A stretch of 64,000 nt of DNA from Aeromonas bivalvium (GTDB lineage Bacteria; Pseudomonadota; Gammaproteobacteria; Enterobacterales; Aeromonadaceae), in NCBI RefSeq assembly GCF_000819765.1, contig NZ_CDBT01000047.1:1-64000 (forward strand). The letters are read 5' to 3'. A model generated the notes under the pieces. It made no database searches. It saw nothing but the letters and a program-made list of their open reading frames with translations, and was not told the origin of the DNA. Each line of letters starts with the position of its first letter. Position 1 is the stretch's first letter. Below, piece by piece: positions 38,298-51,092 of the stretch. A program made the position numbers and the translations under genes.

Positions 38298-39146
38298 TCA
38301 GGGGAGCTCGAGCAGGTGCTCGGCGTGAAAGCGCAGGTGCGCCTCGATGAAGCTCGCCACGAAGAAATAGCTGTGGTCGTAGCCGGCGTGACGATGGAGC
38401 GCCAGGGGCCAGCCCTTGGCTTCGGCGATCTCCGCCAGCGTCTCTATGCCGAGCTGTTCGGCGAGGAAGGGGTCGTCCAGACCGACGTCGACCCGGGTCG
38501 GCAAGGGCTGGCAGTCGTGGTGGCGCAGCAGCTGGCAGGTGTCCCACTCCTGCCACAGCAGGGGATTGTTGCCGAGATAGGCGCCCAGCGCCTTCTGGCC
38601 CCAGGGGCTGCGGCTCGGGTGGCTGATGGGGCTGAAGGCCGACACAGAGCGGTAGCGGCCGGGTTCGCGCAGGGCGGCGATGAGGGCCCCGTGACCGCCC
38701 ATGGAGTGACCGCTGATGGCGCGGCGACTCGAGATGGGGAAGTGAGTCTCGATAAGGTCGGGCAGCTCCCGGGTGACATAGTCATACATCTGGTAGTGCG
38801 CCCGCCAGGGTGACTGGGTGGCGTTGACGTAAAAACCCGCGCCCTTGCCGAGGTCATAGGCGGCATCATCCGGCACCTGCTCACCTCTGGGGCTGGTGTC
38901 CGGCGCCACCAGGGCGATGCCCAGTTCGGCGGCGATGCGTTGGGCACCGGCCTTTTGCATGAAGTTCTCGTCGGTGCAGGTGAGGCCCGACAGCCAGTAG
39001 AGCACGGGCACCTTCTGGCCGGTCAGCGCCTGGGGCGGCAAGTAGACGGCGAAACGCATCTCGCAGCCGAGCAGTGCCGACTCATGGCGATATTGCTTGT
39101 GCCAGCCGTCGAAGCTCTTGTTGCTGGCGATGATATCTAACGACAT
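38298..39146 (-). CDS. fghA: S-formylglutathione hydrolase
   Basis: A 282-aa esterase-D-family alpha/beta hydrolase. Nucleophile elbow GHSMGGHGAL, oxyanion region YWLSGLTCTDENF, and a late GYDHSYFF supplying the catalytic histidine. It hydrolyses S-formylglutathione to formate and glutathione, the second step of glutathione-dependent formaldehyde detoxification. It follows frmA on the same strand with a 68-bp gap containing a hairpin. The start MSLDIIASNKSFDGW at 39146 is the family N-terminus. Confidence 0.94.
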   Translation of the reverse strand: MSLDIIASNKSFDGWHKQYRHESALLGCEMRFAVYLPPQALTGQKVPVLYWLSGLTCTDENFMQKAGAQRIAAELGIALVAPDTSPRGEQVPDDAAYDLGKGAGFYVNATQSPWRAHYQMYDYVTRELPDLIETHFPISSRRAISGHSMGGHGALIAALREPGRYRSVSAFSPISHPSRSPWGQKALGAYLGNNPLLWQEWDTCQLLRHHDCQPLPTRVDVGLDDPFLAEQLGIETLAEIAEAKGWPLALHRHAGYDHSYFFVASFIEAHLRFHAEHLLELP

Positions 39147-39186
39147 CGGATCCTCCTGCGCCATGGGCGCCTGGGATGAAAGAGAG

Positions 39187-39207
39187 AGGGCGGGAGCTGC
39201 CCGCCCT
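39187..39207 (-). terminator. Hairpin between frmA and fghA
   Basis: An 8-bp AGGGCGGG/CCCGCCCT stem (39187-39194 and 39200-39207) followed on the minus strand by TCTCTCTTTC. Possible partial terminator or mRNA stabiliser lowering fghA relative to frmA. Confidence 0.45.
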
Positions 39208-39214
39208 GCCTGAC

Positions 39215-40414
<1,200 letters not shown>

Positions 40415-40467
40415 TCATTTGGTGATAATGGGGTTAAATATCAAATCACTTTTACTCATAGGTAATA

Positions 40468-41373
40468 ATGTTCGGCTGGGAAGGGATATGTGAGTTTGTC
40501 AGCGTGGCGGAGCAGGGGGGCTTTACCCCGGCGGCGCGCCAGCTCGGGGTCTCGGTGGCCCAGGTCAGCCGCCAGGTGGCACAACTGGAAGACAGGTTGC
40601 AGGCCAAGCTGCTGCTGCGCACCACCCGCCAGGTGCGCCTCACCGAACTCGGCGAGATCTACTATCGCCACTGCCGCCAGCTGCTGGACAACCTCTACGA
40701 GGCCGAACTGGCCCTGGGCCGCCATCAGGCCCAGCCCCAGGGGCTGCTGCGCATCACGGCCCCCGTCTCCTACGGCGAGAGCCGTATCGCCCCCCTGGTG
40801 AACGACTTCATGGTGCGCTATCCGGCCCTGGAGGTGACCCTCAACCTCACCAACCAGCTGCTGGATCTGGTCCATGACGGTTACGATCTGGCCATCCGGC
40901 TCGGCCACCTCAAGGATTCCAGCCTGGTGGCGCGGCGCCTGGCGGGGCGGGTGCCCTATGTGTGCGCCTCGCCGGACTACACGGCGCGCCGCGGCATGCC
41001 CAACAGCCTCTCCGAGCTCTCCCGTCACGCCTGCCTGCTCGGCAACGGTGACGAGTGGCACTTCACCCTGGATGGCCGCCCCTACAGCGTGCGGGTGCGT
41101 GGCCTGCTCAAGTGCAACAGCGGTCACGCCCTGGTGGATGCGGCCCTCAAGGGGATAGGCATAGTGCAGCTGCCCGACTACTACGTCGGCGACCATCTTG
41201 CCGCCGGTCGCCTCATCGAGCTGCTGCCGGAGCTGCGGGCGCCCGAGGAGGGGATCTGGGCCCTCTACCCGCAAAACCGCCACCTCTCCCCCAAGGTGCG
41301 GCTGCTGGTGGACTATCTGGCCGAGCGACTCGGGGAGCCGGGCCAGCCCTCCCTGATGCCCCCCATCGGCTGA
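40468..41373 (+). CDS. LysR-family regulator divergent from frmA
   Basis: A 301-aa LysR protein: HTH TPAARQLGVSVAQVSRQVAQLE, then an effector-binding domain. Divergence from frmA-fghA suggests it controls formaldehyde detoxification, as LysR-type regulators do in several proteobacteria. The 125-bp intergenic region is AT-rich and contains the dyad TTTGATATTTAACCCCATTATCA on the minus strand in part, but I cannot define the operator. Confidence 0.88.
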   Translation: MFGWEGICEFVSVAEQGGFTPAARQLGVSVAQVSRQVAQLEDRLQAKLLLRTTRQVRLTELGEIYYRHCRQLLDNLYEAELALGRHQAQPQGLLRITAPVSYGESRIAPLVNDFMVRYPALEVTLNLTNQLLDLVHDGYDLAIRLGHLKDSSLVARRLAGRVPYVCASPDYTARRGMPNSLSELSRHACLLGNGDEWHFTLDGRPYSVRVRGLLKCNSGHALVDAALKGIGIVQLPDYYVGDHLAAGRLIELLPELRAPEEGIWALYPQNRHLSPKVRLLVDYLAERLGEPGQPSLMPPIG

Positions 41374-42987
<1,614 letters not shown>

Positions 42988-43014
42988 GGCGCCAGGGGCG
43001 ATGAAGCACGTAAA

Positions 43015-43040
43015 AAAAGGCCCACATCCGTGGGCCTTTT
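43015..43040. terminator. Bidirectional terminator between aminopeptidase and ABC permease
   Basis: Perfect 11-bp stem AAAAGGCCCAC/GTGGGCCTTTT (43015-43025 and 43030-43040) with an ATCC loop. The plus strand ends in TTTT and the minus strand in a run of seven T, so it serves both converging transcripts. Confidence 0.92.
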
Positions 43041-43063
43041 GCATTTCTGGTATGGGCGAAGCG

Positions 43064-44029
43064 CTACTCCCGCTCCTTGACGTAGGGGGTACCGAGGGCC
43101 CTGGGGGCCACGGCCCGGCCGATGAAGCCCGCCAGCAGGAACACGGTCAGCACATAGGGCAGCGCCTCTATGGCCTGCACCGGGATGGGGAAGTCCCCTA
43201 TGCTGACCCCCTGCAAGCGGATGGCGACCGCGTCGAGGAAGCCGAACAGCAGGCAGGCCGCCATGGCGCTCCAGGGGCGCCACTTGCCGAACACCAGGGC
43301 CGCCAGCGCCATGAAGCCCTTGCCCGCGCTCATGTTGGGGATGAACTGGGCAGTCTGGGCCACCGCCAGATAGGTGCCCCCTATCCCCGCCAGCAGGCCG
43401 CCGATGATGAGCGCCGTGTAGCGCATGCGCACCACTGAGATACCGGCGGTGTCCACCGCGGCCGGGGCCTCGCCCACCGCCCGCAGCCGCAGGCCGAAGC
43501 GGGTGCGAAACAGCACCCACCAGGCGAGCGGCACGGCGGCGAACGCCAGGTACTCCAGCAGGGAGTGACCGCTCAGCAGCTCGCTGTAGAGCTGACCGAG
43601 CACGGGCACGTCATACAACTCCCTGGCGAAGGGCAGATCGATGGGGGCGAAGCGGGCGGCGCCGGACAGCGCCGGGGTCTGCCCCCCCTGATCGAACCAG
43701 TAGCGACCCAGGGTGACGGTCAGACCCGCCGCCAGTATGTTGATGGCCATGCCGCTCACCACCTGATCGCCCCTGTGGGTGATGGTGGCGAAGCCGTGCA
43801 GCAGGGCAAACAGGATGGCGATCCCGGCCCCGGCCCCCAGGCCAATCCAGGCGGAGCCTGAGACGGCGGCCGCCGCGCCGCTGGCGAAGGCGGCGGCCAG
43901 CAGCTTGCCCTCCAGGGCGATGTTGACCACCCCGGAGCGTTCGCAAAACATGCCGGCCATGGCCGCCAGGATCAGCGGTGGCGCGGTGCGAATGGTGGCG
44001 TCCAGCATCAATATCAGTGTCTCAAACAT
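43064..44029 (-). CDS. Nucleoside ABC transporter permease 2 (BMP system)
   Basis: A 321-aa inner-membrane permease of the branched-chain/ribose-like group: GMFCERSGVVNIALEGKLL near residue 30, VSGMAINILAAGLT, RAVGEAPAAVDTAGIS (cytoplasmic coupling loop) and GGTYLAVAQTAQFIPNMSAGKGF. It pairs with the second permease, the duplicated ATPase and the BMP binding protein of the same operon. The start MFETLILMLDATIRTAPPL at 44029 is supported by GGGAGTC upstream. Its first 17 codons are repeated 100 bp upstream in a small frame (44022-44129). Confidence 0.9.
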   Translation of the reverse strand: MFETLILMLDATIRTAPPLILAAMAGMFCERSGVVNIALEGKLLAAAFASGAAAAVSGSAWIGLGAGAGIAILFALLHGFATITHRGDQVVSGMAINILAAGLTVTLGRYWFDQGGQTPALSGAARFAPIDLPFARELYDVPVLGQLYSELLSGHSLLEYLAFAAVPLAWWVLFRTRFGLRLRAVGEAPAAVDTAGISVVRMRYTALIIGGLLAGIGGTYLAVAQTAQFIPNMSAGKGFMALAALVFGKWRPWSAMAACLLFGFLDAVAIRLQGVSIGDFPIPVQAIEALPYVLTVFLLAGFIGRAVAPRALGTPYVKERE

Positions 44030-44129
44030 GATGTGGACTCCCTTCGACGCGCAAAACATTGCTGTCATCCATGGCGACGGGCGCTGTGGGTATGGTGGCA
44101 TCCAGCATCAGGATCAGGGTTTCAAACAT
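44022..44129 (-). pseudogene. 35-codon frame copying the 5' end of permease 2
   Basis: The frame begins MFETLILMLDATIPTAP; permease 2 begins MFETLILMLDATIRTAPP. The start codons are exactly 100 bp apart. Over the first 51 bases there are nine differences, eight of them synonymous, so the copies diverged while coding. The frame starts three bases after the permease 1 stop and runs into the permease 2 start (TGA overlaps ATGTTTGA), closing the gap in the operon. The tail (VAMDDSNVLRVEGSPHHV) has no match. It may be translated. Confidence 0.75.
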
Positions 44130-44131
44130 GG

Positions 44132-45250
44132 TCAGACTCCTTTGACCTGAACGGTGTGACGTCGAGCGATGGCCAGATAGGCCTGCTCGATGCGCGGGCG
44201 CAGCATGTGCTCCAGGGCGCCGCAGAACAGGATCACCAGACCCTGCAGCACCACCACTATGTTGCGATCCACCCCGAACTCGAAGCTGAGCTCGGCGCCC
44301 CCCTGGTAGAGGAAGCCGAACAGCAGACTGGCGATGATGACGCCGACCGGGTGGTTGCGCCCCATCAGAGCCACCGCTATGCCGGTGAAGCCGAACCCTT
44401 CCACGAAATTGAGCTTGATCTGGTGCAGCTCCCCTTGCAGCACGTTGAGGGCGAAGAAGCCCGCCAACATGCCGGAGATCACCATGGCCAGGATCACCAC
44501 TCCTGGGTAGGAGATGCCCGCATAGGCGGAGGCCGAGGCGCTGGCTCCGACGGCGCGCACCTGGTAGCCCCAGCGAGTGTGCCAGATGAAGACCCATACC
44601 AGCAGTGCGCAGACGAGCGCCCAGAAGAAGCTGATATTGAGCGGGCTGTTTGGCATCGTCATGCCGACAGCGGCCGCCAGCTCGCTCATCTTCGGCAGCC
44701 AGCTCGCCACGGCGAACACCTTGCTCTCGGTGGCCATGGATCCGGGCGGCTTGAACACGTCCACCAGCAGATAGGCCATCAGGGAGGCGGCGATGAAGTT
44801 GAACATGATGGTGGTGATGACGATGTGGCTGCCCCGCTTGGCCTGCAGCCAGGCCGGGATGAAGGCCCAGGCCGCGCCGAACAGGCCGCCGGCAATGATG
44901 GCGAGCGGCAGCAGCAGGGCGAACGGCAGCACGTCCCCGAGCAGCAGACAGACCAGCCCCACGCCCAGGCCGCCGATATAGGCCTGCCCCTCACCGCCTA
45001 TGTTGAACAGGCCGGCGTGGAAGGCCACCGCCACCGCCAGACCGGTGAAGATGAAACCGGTGGCGTAGTAGAGGGTGAAGCCGATCCCTTCGCCGGTGCC
45101 GAAGGCGCCGTACCACATGATCTCGGCTGCCTCTATGGGGCTGATGTCCAGGTAATAGAACAGGATGGCGGAGACCAGGAAGGCCAGCCCTATGTTCATG
45201 GCCGAGAGGACGCCGACCGAGACCCAGGCCGGTACGCGTTGTTGACTCAT
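44132..45250 (-). CDS. Nucleoside ABC transporter permease 1 (BMP system)
   Basis: A 372-aa permease with about 9-10 membrane segments. Family blocks: GLAVAVAFHAGLFNIGGEGQ near residue 70, VITTIMFNFIAASL, RAVGASASASAYAGIS and LNFVEGFGFTGIAVALMGR. It forms a heterodimer with permease 2. Its ATG overlaps the stop of the small frame 45247-45369 (ATGA), and GGAG lies upstream. Confidence 0.9.
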   Translation of the reverse strand: MSQQRVPAWVSVGVLSAMNIGLAFLVSAILFYYLDISPIEAAEIMWYGAFGTGEGIGFTLYYATGFIFTGLAVAVAFHAGLFNIGGEGQAYIGGLGVGLVCLLLGDVLPFALLLPLAIIAGGLFGAAWAFIPAWLQAKRGSHIVITTIMFNFIAASLMAYLLVDVFKPPGSMATESKVFAVASWLPKMSELAAAVGMTMPNSPLNISFFWALVCALLVWVFIWHTRWGYQVRAVGASASASAYAGISYPGVVILAMVISGMLAGFFALNVLQGELHQIKLNFVEGFGFTGIAVALMGRNHPVGVIIASLLFGFLYQGGAELSFEFGVDRNIVVVLQGLVILFCGALEHMLRPRIEQAYLAIARRHTVQVKGV

Positions 45251-45365
45251 GGTTGGCTCTCCTTGCCTGCCCCGTGGGAGGGCGTTGTGGCCGCCACCTC
45301 GTCGGGGATGATATTCGCCATCATCAGGCTGATCGTTGCGCTTGTTGCACTGATTGATCTCATGT

Positions 45366-45369
<4 letters not shown>
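45247..45369 (-). pseudogene. 40-codon frame copying the 3' end of the ABC ATPase gene
   Basis: The frame contains TISLMMANIIPDEVAATTPS; the ATPase ends TIGLMMANILPDEMTASPS followed by QGATS. About 39 of 48 core bases match, and several differences are synonymous. The frame starts at an ATGA overlapping the ATPase stop, after an AAGGAG, and ends at an ATGA overlapping the permease 1 start, after another AAGGAG. It therefore fills the junction exactly and could be translated in the operon as a small protein. Confidence 0.75.
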
Positions 45370-46967
<1,598 letters not shown>

Positions 46968-47017
46968 GACGCGTCTCTCCCCCTGATCAGGCAGGCCCGT
47001 TCAGAGGGAGTGAGACC

Positions 47018-47043
47018 GAAAACCGGCCCGCGAGCGGGCCGGT
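47018..47043 (-). terminator. Internal terminator between the BMP gene and the ATPase gene
   Basis: On the minus strand a 10-bp ACCGGCCCGC/GCGGGCCGGT stem (47022-47031, 47034-47043) with a tight loop is followed by TTTT. Its place just after the binding-protein gene suggests partial termination, giving more binding protein than membrane components. Confidence 0.8.
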
Positions 47044-47065
47044 GTGTCTGGTAGCCAATGGGCTG

Positions 47066-48064
47066 TCAGTAGTTGCAGGTGCCGTCGCTCATGTAGTCAT
47101 GCACCTTGACCTTGCCGGCGATGATGTCGGCCTTGATGGCGTCCGCCTTGGCCTTCATCTCCGGGGTGATCAACGCCTCGTTGTCCTTGTCCAGCGCCCA
47201 GTCAACGCCGCCTTCCGCCAGACCCAGGGACTGGATGCCCGGCTGCCAGCTGCCCTTGGCGGCGTCATCCCAGCTCTTGTAGGCGGCCAGTCCCACGGAC
47301 TTGACCATGGAGGTGAGCATGGTGCCCGGCTGCAGATGGTTCTGGTTGGAATCCACCCCGATGGCCAGCTTGCCCTCGTCCTTGGCGGCCTGATAGACGC
47401 CGATACCCGTGCCACCGGCGGCGGCATAGACCACATCGGCCCCCTTGGCGAACTGGGACTTGGCGAGCTCCGCGCCCTTGGCCGGGTCGGCGAAGGCCGC
47501 CGGGGTGGAGCCGGTCATGTTCTGGAACACTTCCATCTTGGGATTGACGTACTTGGCACCCTGCTCATAGCCGCACTGGAACTTGCGGATCAGCGGGATA
47601 TCCATGCCGCCCACGAAGCCGACCTTGCCGCTCTTGGACGCCATGGCCGCCAGGGCGCCCACCAGGAAGGAGCCCTCATGCTCCTTGAAGACGATGGATT
47701 GCACGTTCGGCTTGTCGACCACCATGTCGATGATGGTGAACTGCACCGCGGGGAACTCGGTGGCGACCTTCTCTACCGCCGAGCCCATGTTGAAGCCGAC
47801 CGCGACGATGGGGCCGTTGCCCCGGCTGGCCAGACGGCGCAGCCCCTGTTCGCGCTGGGCCTCGTTCTGGGGTTCGAACTCCTTGACCTTGACCCCCTTG
47901 TCCTTGTTGTAGACTTCGACGCCGTTGCGAAACACGGCCTCGTTGAATGACTTGTCGAACTTGCCTGCGGTGTCATAGATGACGGCGGGCTGGGAAGCGG
48001 CCTGGGCCGAGAGAGCGGTCAGGGTGAAGGCGGCCACACTGGCCAGTTTGAGTAGCTTAGTCAC
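47066..48064 (-). CDS. BMP-family (PnrA-like) nucleoside-binding periplasmic protein
   Basis: A 332-aa substrate-binding protein with signal peptide (VTKLLKLASVAAFTLTALSAQA, cleaved before ASQPAV). Basic membrane protein family blocks: YDTAGKFDKSFNEAVFRNG, GFNMGSAVEKVA, GFVGGMDIPLIRKFQCGYEQG and VVYAAAGGTGIGVYQAA. Homologues bind purine or other nucleosides. A GTG start at 48064 after AAGGA fits the signal peptide; the frame from 48115 does not. First gene of the transporter operon, with two PurR-like boxes in the upstream region. Confidence 0.92.
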   Translation of the reverse strand: MTKLLKLASVAAFTLTALSAQAASQPAVIYDTAGKFDKSFNEAVFRNGVEVYNKDKGVKVKEFEPQNEAQREQGLRRLASRGNGPIVAVGFNMGSAVEKVATEFPAVQFTIIDMVVDKPNVQSIVFKEHEGSFLVGALAAMASKSGKVGFVGGMDIPLIRKFQCGYEQGAKYVNPKMEVFQNMTGSTPAAFADPAKGAELAKSQFAKGADVVYAAAGGTGIGVYQAAKDEGKLAIGVDSNQNHLQPGTMLTSMVKSVGLAAYKSWDDAAKGSWQPGIQSLGLAEGGVDWALDKDNEALITPEMKAKADAIKADIIAGKVKVHDYMSDGTCNY

Positions 48065-48171
48065 GATCTTGTCCTTGATTGTTATTGAGGGTCCGTAACC
48101 TGCTGGCGCAGGCAAGCGTGCACGCAGGCTAACTGTATGTGAGTGAGGTCGGGGGTCAAGGCGGGCATTGC

Positions 48172-48187
48172 AGAAAAACGTTTGCGC
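48172..48187 (-). promoter_or_regulatory. PurR-like box 1
   Basis: On the minus strand GCGCAAACGTTTTTCT matches 13 of 16 positions of the strong E. coli PurR site ACGCAAACGTTTTCGT. It lies 108 bp upstream of the BMP gene. Purine-repressed control of a nucleoside importer is biologically sensible. No purR gene is in the window. Confidence 0.6.
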
Positions 48188-48307
48188 TAACGGTTTGATA
48201 CATAAGCGAATGAATTTATAAGTGGTTGTTTATAGTCAACTTTATGGTTTTTTGTGCTGAATTTTTACGGCCTCAAATGACATTTTCATTACGAATCATG
48301 AGGTTGT

Positions 48308-48323
48308 GCGCAAGCGTTTTCCT
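48308..48323 (+). promoter_or_regulatory. PurR-like box 2
   Basis: GCGCAAGCGTTTTCCT fits the degenerate PurR consensus ANGCAANCGNTTNCNT at all fixed positions but the first. It is 120 bp from box 1, in the region between the divergent BMP and uvrD genes, a spacing that could allow looping. Confidence 0.6.
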
Positions 48324-48459
48324 CTGTTGGGGCAAAAGTGGGTGTCGATAGGAGCCCTCATGGCCCCATGGCCAGTGGCACTGGCCCGGCTTGGGAGGGA
48401 CGCCGCCCTCGGGTCCGATACCGGGTCGGCGCCGTGAGGAGGTGGTGATGCACCGGGAT

Positions 48460-48488
48460 TTGGTCTGCGGCCGCTCAGGCCGTATAAT
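48460..48488 (+). promoter_or_regulatory. uvrD promoter
   Basis: TTGGTC (48460-48465) and a perfect TATAAT (48483-48488) with a 17-bp spacer. The predicted start point falls at the LexA box just downstream. Confidence 0.8.
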
Positions 48489-48494
48489 CGCCGC

Positions 48495-48510
48495 CTGTAT
48501 AAATAAACAG
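48495..48510. promoter_or_regulatory. LexA (SOS) box upstream of uvrD
   Basis: CTGTATAAATAAACAG is a perfect CTGT-N8-ACAG LexA operator with an AT-only spacer. It sits immediately after the -10 box and nine bases before the uvrD start, as in E. coli. Confidence 0.92.
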
Positions 48511-48518
48511 GAGTGGTG

Positions 48519-50690
48519 ATGGACGTTTCAACCCTGCTCGACGGGCTCAATGACAAGCAAAGAGACGCGGTGGCGGCCCCTCGCAGCAACCTGCTGGTGC
48601 TGGCGGGTGCCGGTTCGGGCAAGACCCGGGTGCTGGTGCACCGTATCGCCTGGCTGATGCAGGTGGAGCGTTGCTCACCCTTCTCCATCATCGCCGTGAC
48701 CTTTACCAACAAGGCGGCGGCCGAGATGCGCGGCCGGGTCGAGAAGGTGATAGGGGACGGGGTGCGCGGCATGTGGATAGGCACCTTCCACGGCATCGCC
48801 CACCGATTGCTGCGGGCCCACCATCTGGATGCGGGCCTGCCCCAGGATTTCCAGATCCTCGACTCCGACGACCAGTACCGCCTCATTCGCCGGGTGCTCA
48901 AGGCGCTCAATCTGGACGAGAAGCACTGGGCCCCCCGCGCCGTGATGGGCTACATCAACGGCAAGAAGGACGAGGGCTTGCGCCCCGGCGACATCGACCT
49001 TTACGGCGACCCCGTCACCCGCACCTATCAGCAGATCTACAAGACCTATCAGGAGACCTGCGATCGCTCCGGGCTGGTGGATTTTGCCGAACTCCTGCTG
49101 CGCGCCCACGAGCTGTGGCTGAACAAGCCCCATATCCTCGAGCACTACCGCGACCGCTTCCAGAACATCCTGGTGGACGAGTTCCAGGATACCAACGGCA
49201 TCCAGTACGCCTGGCTGCGGATGCTGGCGGGCGACACAGGCAAGGTGATGATAGTCGGCGACGATGACCAGTCCATCTACGGCTGGCGCGGCGCCAAGAT
49301 AGAGAACATCCAGCGCTTCCTGACCGACTATGAGGGGGCGCAGACCATTCGCCTGGAGCAGAACTACCGCTCCACCGCCAATATCCTCAAAGCCGCCAAC
49401 AGCGTCATCGCCAACAACTCTGAGCGGCTCGGCAAGGAGCTGTGGACCGAAGGCGCAGAGGGGGAGCCGATTTCCCTGTATGCCGCCTTCAACGAGGTGG
49501 ACGAGGCCCGCTTCGTGGTCGGCCGCCTCAAGGACTGGAAAGAGAAGGGCGGCCTGCTCGCCGACTGCGCCATCCTCTATCGCTCCAACGCCCAGTCCCG
49601 GGTGCTGGAAGAGGCGCTGATGCAGGACGCCATGCCGTACCGCATCTACGGCGGCCTGCGCTTCTTCGAGCGCCAGGAAATCAAAGACGCCATGGCCTAT
49701 TTGCGCCTTATCAACAACCGCGGCGACGACGCCAGCTTCGAGCGGGTGGTCAACACCCCGACCCGTGGCATAGGCGATCGCACCCTGGAGATATTGCGCA
49801 ATAACGCCCGGGATCAGGGCCAGAACCTCTGGCAATCAGCCAAGGGGCTGCTCAATGACAAGGTGCTGACCGGTCGAGCCGGCAACGCGGTGCGGGGTTT
49901 CGTGGATCTCATCGACGCCCTGGAAGAACAGGTCTCCCTGCTGCCGCTGCACCAGCAGGCGGATATCGCCATCCAGCACTCCGGCCTCAAGGCCATGTAT
50001 CTGGCGGAGAAGGGCGAGAAATCCCAGGCGCGGGTAGAGAACCTGGACGAACTGGTCACCGCCTGCCGCCAGTACCAGCGTCCGGACGAGCTGGAAGACA
50101 TGAGCGATCTCTCCGCCTTCCTCGCCCACGCGGCGCTGGAATCCGGCGAGAATCAGGCGGACGAATACGCCGATGCGGTGCAGCTGATGACACTGCACAG
50201 CGCCAAGGGGCTGGAATATCCCCTGGTGCTGCTGGTCGGTGTGGAAGAGGGCATGTTCCCCAGCCAGCAATCCACCGAGGAGTCGGGGCGCTTGGAAGAG
50301 GAGCGCCGCCTCTGTTACGTGGGCATGACCCGCGCCATGGAGAAGCTCTACATCTGTTATGCCGAGAGCCGCCGCATCTACGGCCGCGAGATGTTCCACA
50401 AGCCGAGCCGCTTTATCCGCGAGATGCCCGCCGAGTGTCTGGAAGAGATCCGGCTGCGCACCCAGGTCAGCAGACCCACCCAGTACGGCCGCTTCAGCCA
50501 GAACGAGGTGCAGCAAAGCTTCGACGCCAGCGGCATCAAGCTCGGCCAGCGGGTGCTCCATCCAAAATTCGGCGAAGGCATAGTGCTCAACTTCGAAGGT
50601 GTGGGCCAGCAGAGCCGGGTGCAGATCCAGTTCGACGAGGTCGGCGCCAAGTGGCTCGTCACTGCTTACGCGAGATTGGAGGCGCTTTAA
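48519..50690 (+). CDS. uvrD: DNA helicase II UvrD
   Basis: A 723-aa superfamily 1A helicase collinear with E. coli UvrD (720 aa): Q-motif LNDKQRDAV, Walker A GAGSGKT near residue 30, VTFTNKAAAEM (motif Ia), LVDEFQDTN (motif II), GDDDQSIYGWRGA (motif III), LEQNYRSTANIL (IV), TLHSAKGLEYPLV (V) and VGMTRAMEKL (VI). It unwinds DNA 3'-5' in nucleotide excision and mismatch repair. SOS-regulated by the adjacent LexA box. The start ATG at 48519 follows AGGAG; a GTG two codons upstream is less likely. The C-terminal 43 codons are repeated at 51093-51224. Confidence 0.96.
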   Translation: MDVSTLLDGLNDKQRDAVAAPRSNLLVLAGAGSGKTRVLVHRIAWLMQVERCSPFSIIAVTFTNKAAAEMRGRVEKVIGDGVRGMWIGTFHGIAHRLLRAHHLDAGLPQDFQILDSDDQYRLIRRVLKALNLDEKHWAPRAVMGYINGKKDEGLRPGDIDLYGDPVTRTYQQIYKTYQETCDRSGLVDFAELLLRAHELWLNKPHILEHYRDRFQNILVDEFQDTNGIQYAWLRMLAGDTGKVMIVGDDDQSIYGWRGAKIENIQRFLTDYEGAQTIRLEQNYRSTANILKAANSVIANNSERLGKELWTEGAEGEPISLYAAFNEVDEARFVVGRLKDWKEKGGLLADCAILYRSNAQSRVLEEALMQDAMPYRIYGGLRFFERQEIKDAMAYLRLINNRGDDASFERVVNTPTRGIGDRTLEILRNNARDQGQNLWQSAKGLLNDKVLTGRAGNAVRGFVDLIDALEEQVSLLPLHQQADIAIQHSGLKAMYLAEKGEKSQARVENLDELVTACRQYQRPDELEDMSDLSAFLAHAALESGENQADEYADAVQLMTLHSAKGLEYPLVLLVGVEEGMFPSQQSTEESGRLEEERRLCYVGMTRAMEKLYICYAESRRIYGREMFHKPSRFIREMPAECLEEIRLRTQVSRPTQYGRFSQNEVQQSFDASGIKLGQRVLHPKFGEGIVLNFEGVGQQSRVQIQFDEVGAKWLVTAYARLEAL

Positions 50691-51092
50691 TCCCCTCACC
50701 CTGACCCTCTCCCAACGGGAGAGGGGATCATCCCCGAGATAGCGTCATGGGTAAATTGTGTGCCTGGTTGTTGGCAGCACGGCTGGCGCCGTGCAGGACG
50801 GACGCGAGGGCTGGGCCCTCGATAGGGTTTCGCCCGCCCTTCGGGCTTGGGCGAGTAACTTTTCTTTGCGTGGCCAAAGAAAAGTCACCAAAAGAAAGGC
50901 CACCCCCGCCAATCCGCTGGCTTCGCCAGTCCCCTCGGGCCAGAGCCAACGTCGGACGGGCCGCCGCAGACGGCACGTCCCTGTGCCGACTGCGGCTACG
51001 CCATCATCCCTGATGGCGTCCCTGACGTTGCCTCTGCTCCTCGGCGGATTGGAGGGGGATCAATACCGTGGCCGACTGTGGCTTGGGGGCTT
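50691..51092. repeat. Repeat-like intergenic sequence with several hairpins
   Basis: Directly after uvrD a perfect 9-bp CCCTCTCCC/GGGAGAGGG hairpin (50705-50713, 50717-50725) resembles dispersed proteobacterial palindromes. Beyond it lies about 330 bp rich in short dyads: TTTTCTTTG/CAAAGAAAA (50860-50868, 50875-50883), TTCGGGC and CTGGCTTCGCCAG. I recall very similar text in many gammaproteobacterial intergenic regions. Reading frames here (50747-51117) lack RBS or family support, so I treat it as dispersed non-coding repeat. Confidence 0.5.
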
